The translations under genes were made by a program, and so were the position numbers. Shown here one piece after another: positions 22,280 to 55,899 of a DNA stretch of 60,000 nt. The stretch lies in NCBI GenBank assembly GCA_964035545.1, contig OZ037770.1, forward strand, positions 2,835,662-2,895,661, given 5' to 3'. The notes beneath the pieces are model-generated. The model had not been told where the DNA came from and ran no database searches. It saw only the letters and a list, made by a program, of their open reading frames with translations. Positions within the stretch are counted from its first letter, which is position 1; each line of letters opens with the position of its first letter. The stretch is from Bugula neritina. Lineage: Eukaryota; Bryozoa; Gymnolaemata; Cheilostomatida; Bugulidae.

Positions 22280-24368
22280 AATAACTTTAATTTTATATTC
22301 GTTTTTTAAGTACATGCTTTTCGGTTCAGTATTCCACTAATTGAGTTTTTAATTAAATTTAATGTTATTCAAGTTGAAGTAAATGGTAAAATAATGACAG
22401 CGTGATTATTTCGTCTGCAACACTCGGCAAATTCGATGTACCTTTAAAATATCGAGTTCGATAAAATGAGTCAAGTATTCATTTTGTTAGTTTGAATTTT
22501 CTTAAGGTGGCAATTTAATAATTTTATTTGAGTGAAAGCCGTTTCTTAAACTAGTTATCAGCTAAAAACTCATGAAACTTTGATTTTGTGCTTCGAAGAT
22601 CTTCAAATCATGTATCAACACCCAGATAATTCACGTGTCTCAACTTAATCATTAATTACTAACTTTGACTTAGTTGTATCATGTGGCCTTCTCATGTGTA
22701 ATCACCTACTGCTACGTTTATGGGTTAGTTTATATCATATTATTTACTGTCAGTTCTTAGCACACGATGGCTCACAATGCAAGCACACACACACTCACAC
22801 TCATTGCTCCATCATTATACTTAATTAAATTAAACTTCAAACTATAAAGCCCAGTCAGGTATTGGTAATCTAAACAAACCAGAGTTTATATTTTCTATTG
22901 AGAATTTAGAAATTGATAACGAAATAACTCTGCAACCCCATGAATTGATACTTCTGATTCAACGTGCATACTACTAGTTGCATAACCTTCAATAGAAATG
23001 ATTTCATTTGTTTTTCCCTCTCATATTTTTATTCTTTGTGCCCACGAGGGGAAGTTAGACTTATACACTGCAATATTGATAGGCCTATATACAAATAAAT
23101 CTTACTGTTCCAGTCTGACTGAAAGTTATTGGGGGAATTTATTTTGTTCCAGTTGTCATAATGTCAATATATGTATGTCATTTCATGAACGCCTTACATG
23201 TGTGAATATACATGTGTGAATATTGATGTTAGGTGGAGTTATATATTGCATATACCAGTATTTGCTCTTCATTGATCATTCATACCTGCATTATTGTGAA
23301 GAGAGAAATTGTTGCCCTGTTGTCAACCTAGCTAATATATTCTCTCTCTAACCACCTATCTAACCTGATATACACTCAATAGAGCTATTTTTATCTTATT
23401 TGTATTGAGATGTATATCGACCTGCAAGAACCACAAAGCGGAGAGACGTTGAACTGTAATGGTTGTGTTTCCCTGGATATAGTTAGCCTTAGGGCTGTGT
23501 GTGTAGCCCCCCCCCCCCCCCCTAGAATGTTCTGGTTTTCCCTGGACCACTAAGCTACCACTCAACCAATCAGCTTGTTTGAATAAGTTTGCTGCCAGTT
23601 GGTTTGGTCCTCCCCTCCCCCCCCCCCATGTGCTGTGGGGTTTACAGATGCATCCATCCTTCCTTTTCAGGGTTGCTAATTCCACCACTGATTAGTTCTC
23701 TATATATTATATATTAACTTTAATACTCCATTCTATTTATTAAATATTACTGCATTATTCAACTGTCTGATTGTATTATTTATAATAGACATTACTTTGT
23801 TATATTTACCCTACACGGTATATATAAATCAAACACTCTGAGTTTGTTTAATATAAATATTAATCATAGTTTTATATTTCTGTATTATATTACTTTATAT
23901 ATAGTGTATAGCTGCAGTATATTACTCTACGCAATATATTACTATAGTATGGTAATCTATATAATATATAACTACAGTATGTTTTGTTATATGATCCATT
24001 ACCACATAAGATTACTCTATATTACTACAGTCATAGTGTATTACTGTACAGTGGTTTATTTGCTACAGTGAAAAGCCTGTATTTTGCAAATTCTCCTTCT
24101 CTAAAATTACCACAAAGTGGACTGGAGGCAGCATGCTGCCTGTAGCCCGGTGCACACTGATTCACTGCCCTTTAACAGTTGCACAACCCCGGCCTCACCG
24201 ATGTTTAATTGCTCTGAAATGTTGCACTCACTTGTGAATATTTTGGAAAAACAATTGATTCATATATTAGAAAGTTTAATGATGATTATTTATCCTGTGA
24301 GTTCTAATTCTTTCAAGACAGTTTTGGCCACAATCTGACCATACTAGTTATACCATGTTAACTGTTCT
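22280..24368. other. Intergenic sequence with poly(C) tracts
   Basis: AT-rich sequence without a supported gene. Two homopolymer C runs occur at about 23507-23522 and 23616-23627, and an (AC)n-like tract near 22778-22800. Confidence 0.5.
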
Positions 24369-24925
24369 AATATACTATATACTATACTATACTATACTAT
24401 ACTATACTACTCTATACTATAATATACTATAATATACTCACTATACTATACTATACTACTCTATACTATAATATACTATAATATACTCACTATACTATAC
24501 TATACTACTCTATACTATAATATACTACTCTATACTATAATATAATACTCTATACTATAATATACTACTCTATACTATAATATACTACTCTATACTATAA
24601 TATACTACTCTATACTATAATATACTACTCTATACTATAATATACTACTCTATACTATAATATACTACTCTATAATATAATATATTCACTATAATATACT
24701 ACTCTATAATATAATATATTCACTATAATATATATAATGTATGGACTATGTGCTATATTACACTCACTGTGTGCTGTAATATACACACTATATACTATAT
24801 ATAATATATTCACTAAATCCTATAACATGTATATTCATTATATACTGTAATGCACTTACTATAATATTACAATATACTCACTATATATTATAATATAATC
24901 ATTATATACTATAATATACGCTCAT
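24369..24925. repeat. TA-rich tandem arrays with a 20-bp core
   Basis: CTATACTATACTATAC repeats at the start pass into a regular 20-bp unit, TACTACTCTATACTATAATA, from about 24500 to 24670. This then degenerates into TATATAATATATTCACTATA variants. Non-coding. Confidence 0.92.
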
Positions 24926-25170
24926 TATTATATACTGATATAGAAAAGTGGGTTGTAAATTCATTTTTGTAAAATAATGTGTAATAAAGTTCAGCAATGC
25001 AAAGATAAATTAACTTTATTTGATATCACAAACCCATATCTATTTACCTTAGAGTACTCTATCACATATTATAGCAACTTTGTTGAGGGGTGAAGTATTT
25101 GAGAGATCAGAAAGAGCCTGGGTTCTAGATGAGAAATTTAGTGGAGAAAAGTTTTAAAAAATTAAAACCT

Positions 25171-25199
25171 ATTAAAGAACTTAGACTAAGTTCTTTAAT
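25171..25199. repeat. Short perfect inverted repeat
   Basis: ATTAAAGAACTTAG and CTAAGTTCTTTAAT meet with a single base between them. It could form a hairpin or cruciform; no context suggests a role. The region 25200-25980 shows no other feature. Confidence 0.7.
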
Positions 25200-25984
25200 T
25201 CGTCTACAGTAAATGTGACTCACAGCTTCTGTAGATTGTAACTCAAAACTTTCCTAATCCTAAGTTATCTCTTAAGTCATCCAGCTGCAAATTACATGGA
25301 CCAAGTGTCGGTATAATCAGTCTCAATACTCAACTCTGAGTGAAGTGAACAGTATACTGTTGGTTGAATCAGTTTATTACACAACTGAAAGTGAATTGCA
25401 AAGTATAGTGAAAGTCAGTATTTGTGAAGTAATTTTAAGAGTTCCAATTAAAATATTTCTACTTGTGATTCTCTACTAGTTGAGTGGAGAACTAACAGGA
25501 TATTACATCATAGCTCTGTTGGTGGTGTAATACCCTGTCAGAATTGTACCTCATCACAATAATGCCATCGATTGTTTTTCTGAACTATTATTGCAATATT
25601 TGTGTTGTAAGAGCATTTGTTTGTGTTAATTGCCTCATCTGGCCCAACAGTCAGGAACTAACAGAGTTCTAGGGAAGCCATTCTTTAGTCAAGTATTCTT
25701 TAGTCGTATTTCTCTGGGGAAATTCTGTTTAATAACAGGCCATGATGACTATTTTTCTTTTTGTCTGTATTAGGTAGAAGACAACATCAGGTGACTCACT
25801 CGTTAATCCTATTCAATGCATTTCCTTGTTGAAAGTTCACGTCTGCCTCCCTTTAGTACGACTACTGGCATGACTTCACTTTCTGTCTCTTCATGATAAA
25901 TGACTACCTTTATTTTACAAGTTTATACATGTTTACTTGTTGATAGCCCTGCAAAATGTGCACAAATCTTGGACATTCATATTC

Positions 25985-26483
25985 AGTACTCCCTCCATAT
26001 TTCACTCAGTTACAGTATTCCCTCCGTATCTCACTAAGCTACAGTACTCCCTCCGTATCTCACTAAGCTACAGTACTCCCTCCATATCTCACTAAGCTAC
26101 AGTACTCCCTCCGTATCTCACTAAGCTACAGTACTCCCTCCATATCTCACTATGCTACAGTACTCCCTCCGTATCTCACTAAACTACAGTACTCCCTCCA
26201 TATCTCACTAAGTTACAGTACTCCCTCCATATCTCACTGAGCTACAGAGTACTCCCTCTATATCTCATTAAGTTACAGTACTCCCTCCGTATCTCACTAA
26301 GTTACAGTACTCCCTCCATATCTCACTGAGCTGCAGGTCCTGAAACCTGAAATTCATGACATATTAGAATACCATATTTTACTCATGGATTTGTTTAATT
26401 CAGCCATTTTGTCCCTAAACACATACATAAACCACAACCTATGGAGGTTCGTGAGAAACGGAACTGTGAGATATAGAGGGAGC
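25985..26483. mobile_element. 29-bp-array element, family B, copy 2
   Basis: Starts CAGTACTCCCTCCATATTTC and continues as about twelve 29-bp units (TCCCTCCGTATCTCACTAAG plus CTACAGTAC) to 26339. A unique spacer of about 100 bp follows. The other end, GTGAGAAACGGAACTGTGAG then ATATAGAGGGAGC (to 26483), is the inverted counterpart of the start of copy 1. Confidence 0.78.
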
Positions 26484-26774
26484 TTTGTATTTCCAACTCA
26501 CCTTTGCAACATTGCATTATGCAGTGCTTCTGATACATACGATACTTGTGGGCCTATTTTGTTTGCATTTTGCAAGCTGCTCTGAAATCACGATCAGCTA
26601 TTGCATCATGCGGTTGTCAACAATAACAGTGGTTTAACATGTGTTGCAACATCTTCTCTCCATTATGTCTAGCATAGTTAATGGCTCTTTAGTAGGGATT
26701 TAGTACTTTGCAATAGCTGGGTTCCATAACAAGTGTACTCTCTCCATCACCTCTACCACTGCCTACTGATAAGA

Positions 26775-27596
26775 CTATATACTCTCTACTACCTCATACT
26801 ACTGTATATACTCTCTACTACCTCATACTACTATATATACTCTCTACTACCTCATACTACTGTATATACTCTCTACTACCTCATACTACTGTATATACTC
26901 TCTACTACCTCATACTACTGTATATACTCTCTACTACCTCATACTACTGTATATACTCTCTACTACCTCATACTACTGTATATACTCTCTACTACCTCAT
27001 ACTACTATATATACTCTCTACTACCTCATACTACTGTATATACTATATACTACCTCATACTACTGTATATACTCTCTACTACCTCATACTACTGTATATA
27101 CTCTCTACTACCTCATACTACTGTATATACTATATACTACCTCATACTACTGTATATACTCTCTACTACCTCATACTACTGTATATACTATATACTACCT
27201 CATACTACTGTATATACTATATACTACCTCATACTACTGTATATACTATATACTACCTCATACTACTGTATATACTATATACTACCTCATACTACTGTAT
27301 ATACTCTCTACTACCTCATACTACTGTATATACTCTCTACTACCTCATACTACTATATACTCTCTACTACCTCATACTACTGTATATACTCTCTACTACC
27401 TCATACTACTATATATACTCTCTACTACCTCATACTACTGTATATACTCTCTACTACCTCATACTACTGTATATACTCTCTACTACCTCATACTACTGTA
27501 TATACTCTCTACTACCTCATACTACTGTATATACTCTCTACTACCTCATACTACTGTATATACTCTCTACTACCTCATACTACTGTATATACTATA
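26775..27596. repeat. 29-bp minisatellite, about 28 copies
   Basis: Unit TATACTCTCTACTACCTCAT plus ACTACTGTA, repeated with exact 29-base spacing. A recurrent variant replaces CTCTCTA with CTATATA, in clusters near 27030-27060 and 27120-27290. As 29 is not a multiple of three and the unit has no stop in this direction, a 320-codon frame runs through it by construction; it is not a gene. Confidence 0.95.
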
Positions 27597-27699
27597 TTAT
27601 ACTCTCTCATTCCTCTCAGTGGATCCACTCACTCCACCAGGTCTAATAGCTGCCAGCAACTTACACCAGATGTAAGCCGTGGCCTGTATGAGTAATACC

Positions 27700-28940
27700 A
27701 AGTATTATCTACCAACTTCCAGGCATATTTTCAGCCGGTTGGAGGGTTTTTTGCTGGTTGTGTTGGCACGTGGTAGTGTTGTGTAACTTGTCACCATCTA
27801 CATATTTCCTTGCTTTAGGACAGCCAACTTACTGCCAGTCACTGGAAAAAATGCAAAACCCCAGCATAATAGTTGTAAGAAAACATGATATTTGATTGAA
27901 CTCATTGAATAAAACATGTTCACATTTTTGTCATCCTCCACACAGATTAGAAATACAATAATTCTAAAGTTTTCAGAATGACTTATCATGAGTTTTTTGC
28001 TAATTACAGACTTTGTCTAAGGAATTGACGGCTTTTAAAATAATCAGTTATTTAGCTTTTCTAGGAATAATAAAAACTAAAATGTACAGCCTTTGATTTG
28101 CTCATCATGTAGCATTTAGTGGTTGTCTTCTCGTTGCACTGAACACCCTTCTGCTGCAGGTGATGTCACATCCCCTTCTTCACAAATACCTGTTTACTTA
28201 GGTTCTATTATTCTTTCCTGCTTTCCTCGGTGCACTTTGCCACCAATAGAAAGTAACTTAGGGACCTCGACATGGCCTGACCTCTGCATAAACAAACAGT
28301 CTTCACTCTGTGACATGTATTACAGAAGGCATTGCGTTAGGGAGGAGGAGGGGTGTTGGTGTTGGGATACAGACTGTTTGTGCTGCAGTCTATACAAACA
28401 GCAGCACATGAGGTGATCTCAAGTGTCTGGCAGTCTCAACTCTGTCTTACTTCATCATCTCTCCTCATTGCATGCAACTCTTCTTTCTTCTATAATTCAA
28501 AGTGTGTCAGCAAGTATTTGTTGGGCATCTTTTTCTGGGGAGGATAAACTGCAACTCAAATTGAATTCATAGATTTGCACTCTCTGGGCAACAATGCAAC
28601 AGTGACATATGAAGTTAATAAATTATTTTATTCCAAGTAATACCCCGAAAGTTAATGAATTTCAGTTGTTAAAACATTAAAATGTTGCAATAGAAGATAT
28701 AATATTCATTTTAACAAGCTGTAGTTTATGTTTGGTGTTTTATACCACCCACGGCTATTACAGCCTATGTTTTTCCCAAACAAATGGGCAGCCAGCGAAC
28801 AATTGGGCAGGTTTCCTCAGTCTCGTAGGCATGATGGTCTGATTGTGTGTCATACTAACCTTCACCTTTCTCAAGGACACTCTTACTTTCACCAGTGTTT
28901 CTGAGTTAATTAATTCATGCTTTACAAAACCATGTTGACT
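27700..28940. other. Intergenic sequence, no feature seen
   Basis: Mixed sequence upstream of the phosphatase gene. Frames of 60-97 codons (for example 28123-28416) have no recognised domains. Confidence 0.4.
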
Positions 28941-28942
28941 GT

Positions 28943-29051
28943 GCAGACGTCTACCCACAATGCATTGCCATCTGCCCACTGCCAATACCTGCTCAGCACA
29001 TGTTTAATGCAGACGTCTACCCACAATGCATTGCCATCTGCCCACTGCCAA
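28943..29051. repeat. 44-bp direct duplication
   Basis: TGCAGACGTCTACCCACAAT and the following TGCATTGCCATCTGCCCACT GCCAA occur twice, at about 28942 and 29008, separated by 24 bases. The region from here to the phosphatase start codon shows no other feature. Confidence 0.85.
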
Positions 29052-29469
29052 GTGATATTGTAATGCCCTGCATTCCACCCCTCGGACTCGTAGATTAGGT
29101 GTTTTCTCAGCTGATTGATAACTTCCATGTTTGTACACGCCTTCCAGCCGCCCTGCAACCTGCAAACTCCATTCCAGTGAACCAAGTAGTAGACTGGTTT
29201 ATCTGGCATACAGTAGACTAGTGTGCACATACAGCACTTGTCATGAAGGTTCAAATCTTCCAGTTTAAGTTGGAGTGTGCTGCTTGCTTGTGCGGAGTTT
29301 CTGTGTGGAGCCCCTAGATTATGTCATACTTAATACTTATTATGGTGGCACATGTTATCTCTCAAACAGTTGGGGAGGCAGTTTGTAGGTATTGTGGTAC
29401 GCCTATACAAAAGATAATGTGGCCATTTCTGGATATAAAAAATTGTATTCTGTAAACGTTTTGTTTTGG

Positions 29470-29503
29470 TATTGTAGCCCTCGCCCTTTCGAGGAAAAGA
29501 AAA
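29470..29503 (+). promoter_or_regulatory. 5' leader of the phosphatase, possible splice acceptor
   Basis: GTTTTGGTATTGTAG ending at about 29478 resembles a 3' splice site, followed by a short leader (CCCTCGCCCTTTCGAGG) and the start codon. This suggests at least one untranslated exon further upstream. Confidence 0.35.
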
Positions 29504-48431
<18,928 letters not shown>

Positions 48432-48670
48432 GACAGAGTTTTGGAGGGACAACTCCTACAGTCCCTCTGCTGTTTAATTACCTGTATAGTTGTTGTTATT
48501 TATGTCTAGTCACTCATCTGCACTGGTTTAGTTGATTCAGTGATTGTTGTCCTCAAACTAGCAGCTGTTAGGAATTACTAAGGATGCAAACATCAGGGAC
48601 ATTTGTTATCTGTTAACCTGTATTGCATGTTTCATCAGCCACCTTTCCAATTAGTAGGTAGTTAGGCTAA

Positions 48671-49308
48671 ATTAAAGTTATCTCACCTTGTTTATTCTGT
48701 GTATCTTGTGTGTTTAGTATTTCTTCTTGTACAGTCTAGATCATTAGAGATGACCTTCACCCTTGTAATGTCATCAACTTGTTGTAACTATAGAGTCCCG
48801 CTACTATTTAATGCTATTATTATTCCTCTCACACATTAGTAGTTATGTCTCCTTGAAACTTTTTACTATCAAGGTTCCTTTATATATTATAACTGTTCAT
48901 TTACTCCTTGTTCATAATTTATCACAATTATTTTTATGACTCATTGATTTGTTGAGATAAAATCATGTTTGGAATACTAAAAATTATTTTCATAACAAAT
49001 CAAATAATTCCACAGATAATATTTTGGCTGGTAGCACACATGCAAAGACTACCACAATGAAGGTGTGTTTATACCCTCACAGTTTGCAGTCTAATGTTTA
49101 CTTTGACTGAGTGGACAGTTTCATTGAGTCATTTAATGTTATAAAAGCAACTCCTCAATGTTATTCTCATGTCTTACTGTTGAAAAGTGATCCACATAAT
49201 GAAACCAGTCTCAGTGAGTTTTAGTAAAGTTATAGAAATGCCAGCTCATAATGATAATTTTTCCCAGAAGATGAAAACTTCGTTCATATTATAAACTAGA
49301 TGAATAAA
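48671..49308 (+). terminator. Candidate poly(A) signals for the phosphatase gene
   Basis: ATTAAA at 48671-48676 and AATAAA at 49303-49308 (in GATGAATAAAGCATATAATG) are the first plausible signals after the stop codon. Which is used cannot be told from sequence. Confidence 0.35.
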
Positions 49309-49309
49309 G

Positions 49310-50962
<1,653 letters not shown>

Positions 50963-51800
50963 GAGTAAAGTCTCTGATGTAGAGTCTCACTTTATACTTT
51001 GAGTTGGTGCTTTATTAATAGAAGCTTGTATATATTAACTACACAGGGTTAACAAAGGGAGGAATGCTAAGAACAATTTGTTAGAGCCAGGACAAAAGAC
51101 TCTTATATAATAACCATCAGTGAAATCAGATCACCCTGTAAAATACTATTCAGCTGGAAATTTTCACATGCTGTCAGGCATATATTTGGAACTAAGGTAA
51201 TTGTTGCTAATACAATACAGTGAAAGGAGAGTCACAATATACACCCAGTGTTTTGAAGTCTTTTATAAATTCCTGTCATTCAGTTCAGTTTGATTAGGTG
51301 CATGTAATTAGTTTATATATCAGAGAATTATTTCTCAGTACTCAAGTAGAAGCCTAGATCTGTACGCGTTACTTTAATATTAGATTTTGTTCTCTGCTAC
51401 ATTTTGTACCGTGTTTAGTCCTCCATAGACCGCACAGGTATGTATAAAGATGAATTTATTACTTTGTATTTTAATGCAAATGTTATATTGCATAAACATA
51501 TTTTTGCATATGCCTGTGCAATGTGTGTGCGTATGTACATGTGTGTTTGAGCATGCATGCACGTATTTGTGTGCGTGTAGTTGCTTTCTTATAAAGTAGT
51601 GTTTAAAGGAGAAACTGATCTGTTTGTTATCTTTCTTCATATCTGGAATATTAATTAGCATTCTAATCAAACAGCAGCACACAGAATATTATATATAATA
51701 GAAAAATTCATTGTATAATCTGTCTCGCAGCTATAATATTCAAATTAATTATTATAATTGACCATACAAAAAAATTTGAAATAAAAGTAGTTGTACTAAC

Positions 51801-51940
51801 GGTGTCATCCCGGATAGACGCTTCCCAGTTAGACGATAGGCTAAATCTCCCAATTGAAGATTCCCAGTTACACGTTATTTATTTATATTGGTACAATATA
51901 TAATATTGTATGTGCAATTTATTTGAATGTTATTCATATA
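51801..51940. repeat. Dispersed repeat C, copy 2
   Basis: Matches 16666-16795 in order: GGTGTCATCCCGGATAGACG, TTCCCAGTTAGACGATAGGC, TTATATTGGTACAATATATA and GTGCAATTTATTTGAATGTT. It is followed by a poly(G) run at about 51949-51962. Confidence 0.75.
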
Positions 51941-52317
51941 TAGGGGTAAGGGGGGGGGGGGGCACAACGGTCATAGAGGTACAAAAAGACAGTCAAATTG
52001 TGAGAGAACTTATTGATTTTGAGATGTGATTCTTTTTTTAATAAATTGGCATTGACATAATTATTCAGCCATTGTAGTTTCAACACTTGCAGAGCATACA
52101 TGTTGAAGTAGAGGCGAGTCAAAAATTGTTTTTACCAACGTTTTGTAAATTTTTTAAGACGTAGGTAAAGCTTTTTTACTTTTTACACTAAAAGGTGACA
52201 AGCTTAAATTTTACTGATATTGTTGCCATTGCTTGACTCTACATTGCTTAACTGGTAGAACGGCCAACTCTAAAATAAATCTTCTTTGAGTCACATTTTT
52301 TTTCAACTTGGCCACCT

Positions 52318-52999
52318 GGGCACAATGGGCCACCTGATCGGTGCACCCTGATCACTGTTATTAGTTTGTTTGCCCAAAAAGTTAGATGTAATGTTAATAA
52401 AATCTATAGATACATAGCCATTTTGTAAAATATCAAAGAATCATGGTAAGACTACCAAACTCCCAGGTGAAGCTCCCCCAATAGGCCTATATACATTTAG
52501 CACCGTAAGGTTATAGCTTTGCCATTTTATACATGATACAGAACACTCTGATGTTGCTACTAATAGATAGTCATGATATTCATTATACATTATATCATTG
52601 GGGGATTATACATGTATTTGACTAAAATAAATTCCGATTTACACATTTCCTCCCCTCTCCCCTTTTGCATTTCAATCACAAACCTCAGCCATGCCCCTTA
52701 GCCACAGTTAAATTCATAGAAAATTTTTTTAAAATACATGTTACTAAAGTTTTTTCTGATGAAAGTTCTTGTGAAGTGGAAATAGAAAAAACCTTTTTAG
52801 TTCTAAACATTAATGAAAATAGTACTGTAAAAATGAGTGATGTACGTTTGATTTTGCCTCCCCTTGTTATCTGTGGTGGTACAAACTGAACAGCTAAAAC
52901 GTGATTTTTGCCGTATATTAATTAAATTAAAATCAGATGCAACAAATCTACAAAGTTTCAATATATTTGTCATGTCCCACCCAGTGGCCCATTGTGCCC
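52318..52999. mobile_element. Possible decayed DNA transposon with 16-bp inverted motif
   Basis: GGGCACAATGGGCCAC at 52318-52333 is repeated inverted as GTGGCCCATTGTGCCC at 52984-52999. A partial TACAATGGGCC follows at about 53010. The 74-codon frame between them (52665-52889) has no recognised domain. The element class is not known. Confidence 0.35.
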
Positions 53000-53040
53000 C
53001 AGTACCAGGGTACAATGGGCCGATTGTTTTGTCATGAAAA

Positions 53041-54502
53041 TTTCATTATTCTGAAAGTTGTGAGAGAGATAGAAACAACAAACTGATACCTGTAATAGAC
53101 AACAGATGCAGCATTTGGACTAGAGATTATTGAACTAGTAACTAACTGTAATAAATTTGCTAACAATTGCAAAATAATATCTGATTGCTCTAATTATTAT
53201 TAAAACAAGCTTTTTAGAGATAGAATATAATAGAAACTTCTTGTATTATGGCCTATTCCATAAATATAGCCCTATATTTCATTTTCAGTCAAATCTTGAA
53301 CTAATAAAAGTATCATAACATATATTCATATTTTATACTTCAGAATCCACCTCAGACTAGACCCTGACATAAATACAAAAGACTTGCTCAGCACTCTTTC
53401 CCCTGTCTTCTAGTTTTGCTGAAAAGAGAGAATTTCACCAACAAAGATGCATATCTTCCAATCATTCTCACCACATTCTATTTGAGTTTACCTGTAAGCT
53501 GAAAAATCATCTGAAAGAGAAACATCAATATAGTATACAGGTGGGTAGAGGAATATCCAACATACATATTGCTGCCATAGAAAATGCTAACTTTTTACAA
53601 AGTATTCATCAATGCTATGCTCAATTGCTTTCTATTAGTAGCCATATTGTTGTAAAGTAAGGAATGCCAGGTGGTATATAACCACACTGAGTACCTCAGT
53701 TTTGAAATAAGTTTATGTCAAGCAAATGCACAGAATAAGGGAAAATATTGTATATATATAGTTGAAATGAGCCCTGCACCCTGAACATAACAAAATGCTA
53801 TTGTTTAAGTCAGTTCTTTAAGTAGCTAATTGATGTATATTATTATATAAACCAAACGTTTCTGGTATGACTTGCACAGCATATGAATTACATGCATTCA
53901 CAAAGCAATGAATAGTATCATGTGACAAGATTTGCTGAGTAAGTGAAGAGTAGAATTTCTAAAGCTGCAGACAAATAAAACTAATTTATCAGTTAAATCA
54001 AATCACATTGTAAAATTTCTTCAACTATAAAAGCTTTTAGCAAAATATGCATATGCATAGACTGTTTTAACTAAGCAATGTGCATTTTGCATAATGACCT
54101 AGCTATTATTTGATTGACACCGATCTGTTGTGTAAAACCTATATATAACCATCAGTTTATAGTAACTTAACAATTATCTACAGCAAAAGTGAAGCTGTGA
54201 AATATTACCTAATTAATTTAAATCTCCAGTTTTAATTCTTCTCTGCCATCTTGTTTAGTTTATATTCAGCAGACACACATGTATTGGCAATTAGCTGAGC
54301 TGCATAATAATACTACTATTGTGCCATCCTGGTTGGGTATTGGTGATCAATACAATATCGTAATTTATTACGTTATTAGTTTAGCAAAGTATATCTAAAG
54401 AAGACGATGAGATCTAAATACAATAGTTTTCATAGACACCATGTAATCTTTATTGTGTTTATAATTTATAATGATGTATAAATATTTTAATTTGTTGTTT
54501 AA
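53041..54502. other. Intergenic sequence with one unrecognised open frame
   Basis: AT-rich. On the plus strand an open frame without an early Met runs from about 53370 to 53658 and includes an acceptor-like CTGTCTTCTAG (to 53413) and a donor-like CAG/GTGGGT (53540/53541). Its translation resembles nothing I know, so it is not called as a gene. Confidence 0.25.
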
Positions 54503-54974
54503 ATTAAAATTCCAGCTGTGAAAATCATTTCTTGTTATATTAGTATACAAACATATCATATAATAGCAGTGCTAGTACTGTGACTATTTGTCTATTATCT
54601 AGTAATTGTGATGTCAAGAAATACCAACAATTCTGCAAGTAAGGCATACCTTTAAAAATGATTAACTCCTGATTAAAAGTAAAGATGAAATACAACCCAT
54701 GCGCCTCTCTAGCCTAGTAGTTTACTCAACTGGCAACTGTGAAGTGAAAACTTCATAATAATATTAATACTTACGTATCTTGAAGTGAAATGATTGTGAT
54801 TTTTCGTCTTTTAAACCTATTTTTAAAGGTATGCTTTATTTGCAGAATTGTTGGTATTTCTTGACATCACAATTACTAGATAATAGACAAATAGTCACAG
54901 TACTAGCACTGCTATTTTATGATGTTTGTATACTAATATAACAAGAAATTAATTTCATAGCTGGAATCTTAACT
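54503..54974. mobile_element. Foldback element F
   Basis: Two arms of about 150 bp, 54503-54658 and 54822-54974, are inverted copies: TTCCAGCTGTGAAAATCATT and CTAGTAATTGTGATGTCAAG on the left pair with GACATCACAATTACTAGATA and TTAATTTCATAGCTGGAA on the right. The spacer is about 165 bp. No coding capacity and no clear target duplication. Confidence 0.82.
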
Positions 54975-55144
54975 TGAACAATGCACTCAACATTCTAATA
55001 TCCTAGATGTGCCCTTCCTGAAACTCGTACAGAGAACACCTTACTGTATGTCAGTGATGTGGTGAGGAAGTAGTAAACTTACTTTGACAGTCTCAGCTGA
55101 CTAATTCAAATGTACCTCATAGTTTAGAATATATTTGTGAGACA

Positions 55145-55319
55145 GTTTATTGGCGATTTTTATGAAAAATCGGCCTGTGTACATGCAGCTTTAGTCTAGT
55201 ATTTTCTCAAACAAATAGAAGGTGCTGGAAGGTGAAAACCAATATACAGAGAGATGCATGTCACTGCTATGAAACTAGGTCACAGGGTGAAGATACACTG
55301 AATAGGATACATGATACTT
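55145..55319 (+). repeat. 175-bp direct repeat E, copy 2
   Basis: Same orientation as 50788-50962 and about 4.36 kb away. The following stretch 55440-55560 is comparatively CpG-rich (TTGCCCGCGAGCGTGCCC), unlike its surroundings, but contains nothing identifiable. Confidence 0.9.
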
Positions 55320-55899
55320 AAAGGCGGTAAGCTTCCAGGTTATTTATTACATTTGAGCAAAGGTTTGCATGCTTTTCAACTGTTTTATCAGCATTTTATC
55401 CAATTTCTTATACGAAAACACTACAAAAATGTAAGTAAAAGTGGTCATATTAGGTGTCTTGGACTTGCCCAGACTTGCCCGCGAGCGTGCCCTCCGTGTC
55501 CTATTCTGACGTGGGGATGGCAAAATAGCCCTATTGTAGCGTGAGTTTATATCGCGTAAAGTTATTAAGAAGCGGGTTTGTCACAGATTCTCGTTATTCG
55601 TAGTTCAAATCACATGAATGTTACTCTTCGGGCGGCTACTAATAACTAACGTTAGCTACGCAACATCAAGAAAGGTAACTAATTTGACTGTTTTCAAATG
55701 GACTATTCCATTTCGCTAGTTTGTAACTTGCTGTAAATCACAAAATAATTATTTTCCCTATTTTAATTTCAATTATCATGTCGACCACACTACCAGAAAA
55801 TTACTCTTAAATATGCAGTAAATGATGATTTTCAACCGTTTTGTGATGAATTATAGGTTAGTAGTTGTCTACGTAAAACCAAGTTTTAAAATTTGTAAC

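Noticed and set aside
22041-22280. 79-codon frame in the CpG-rich stretch
   Set aside because: No recognised domain, no splice-site support and no conserved motif; more likely chance in less AT-rich sequence.
26733-27695. 320-codon open frame
   Set aside because: It is the translation of the 29-bp minisatellite; a unit without stops whose length is not a multiple of three opens every frame and gives a 29-residue periodic peptide.
28922-29254. 110-codon minus-strand frame with a repeated QWADGNALWVDVC
   Set aside because: The peptide repeat is only the translation of the 44-bp DNA duplication; no splice or family support.
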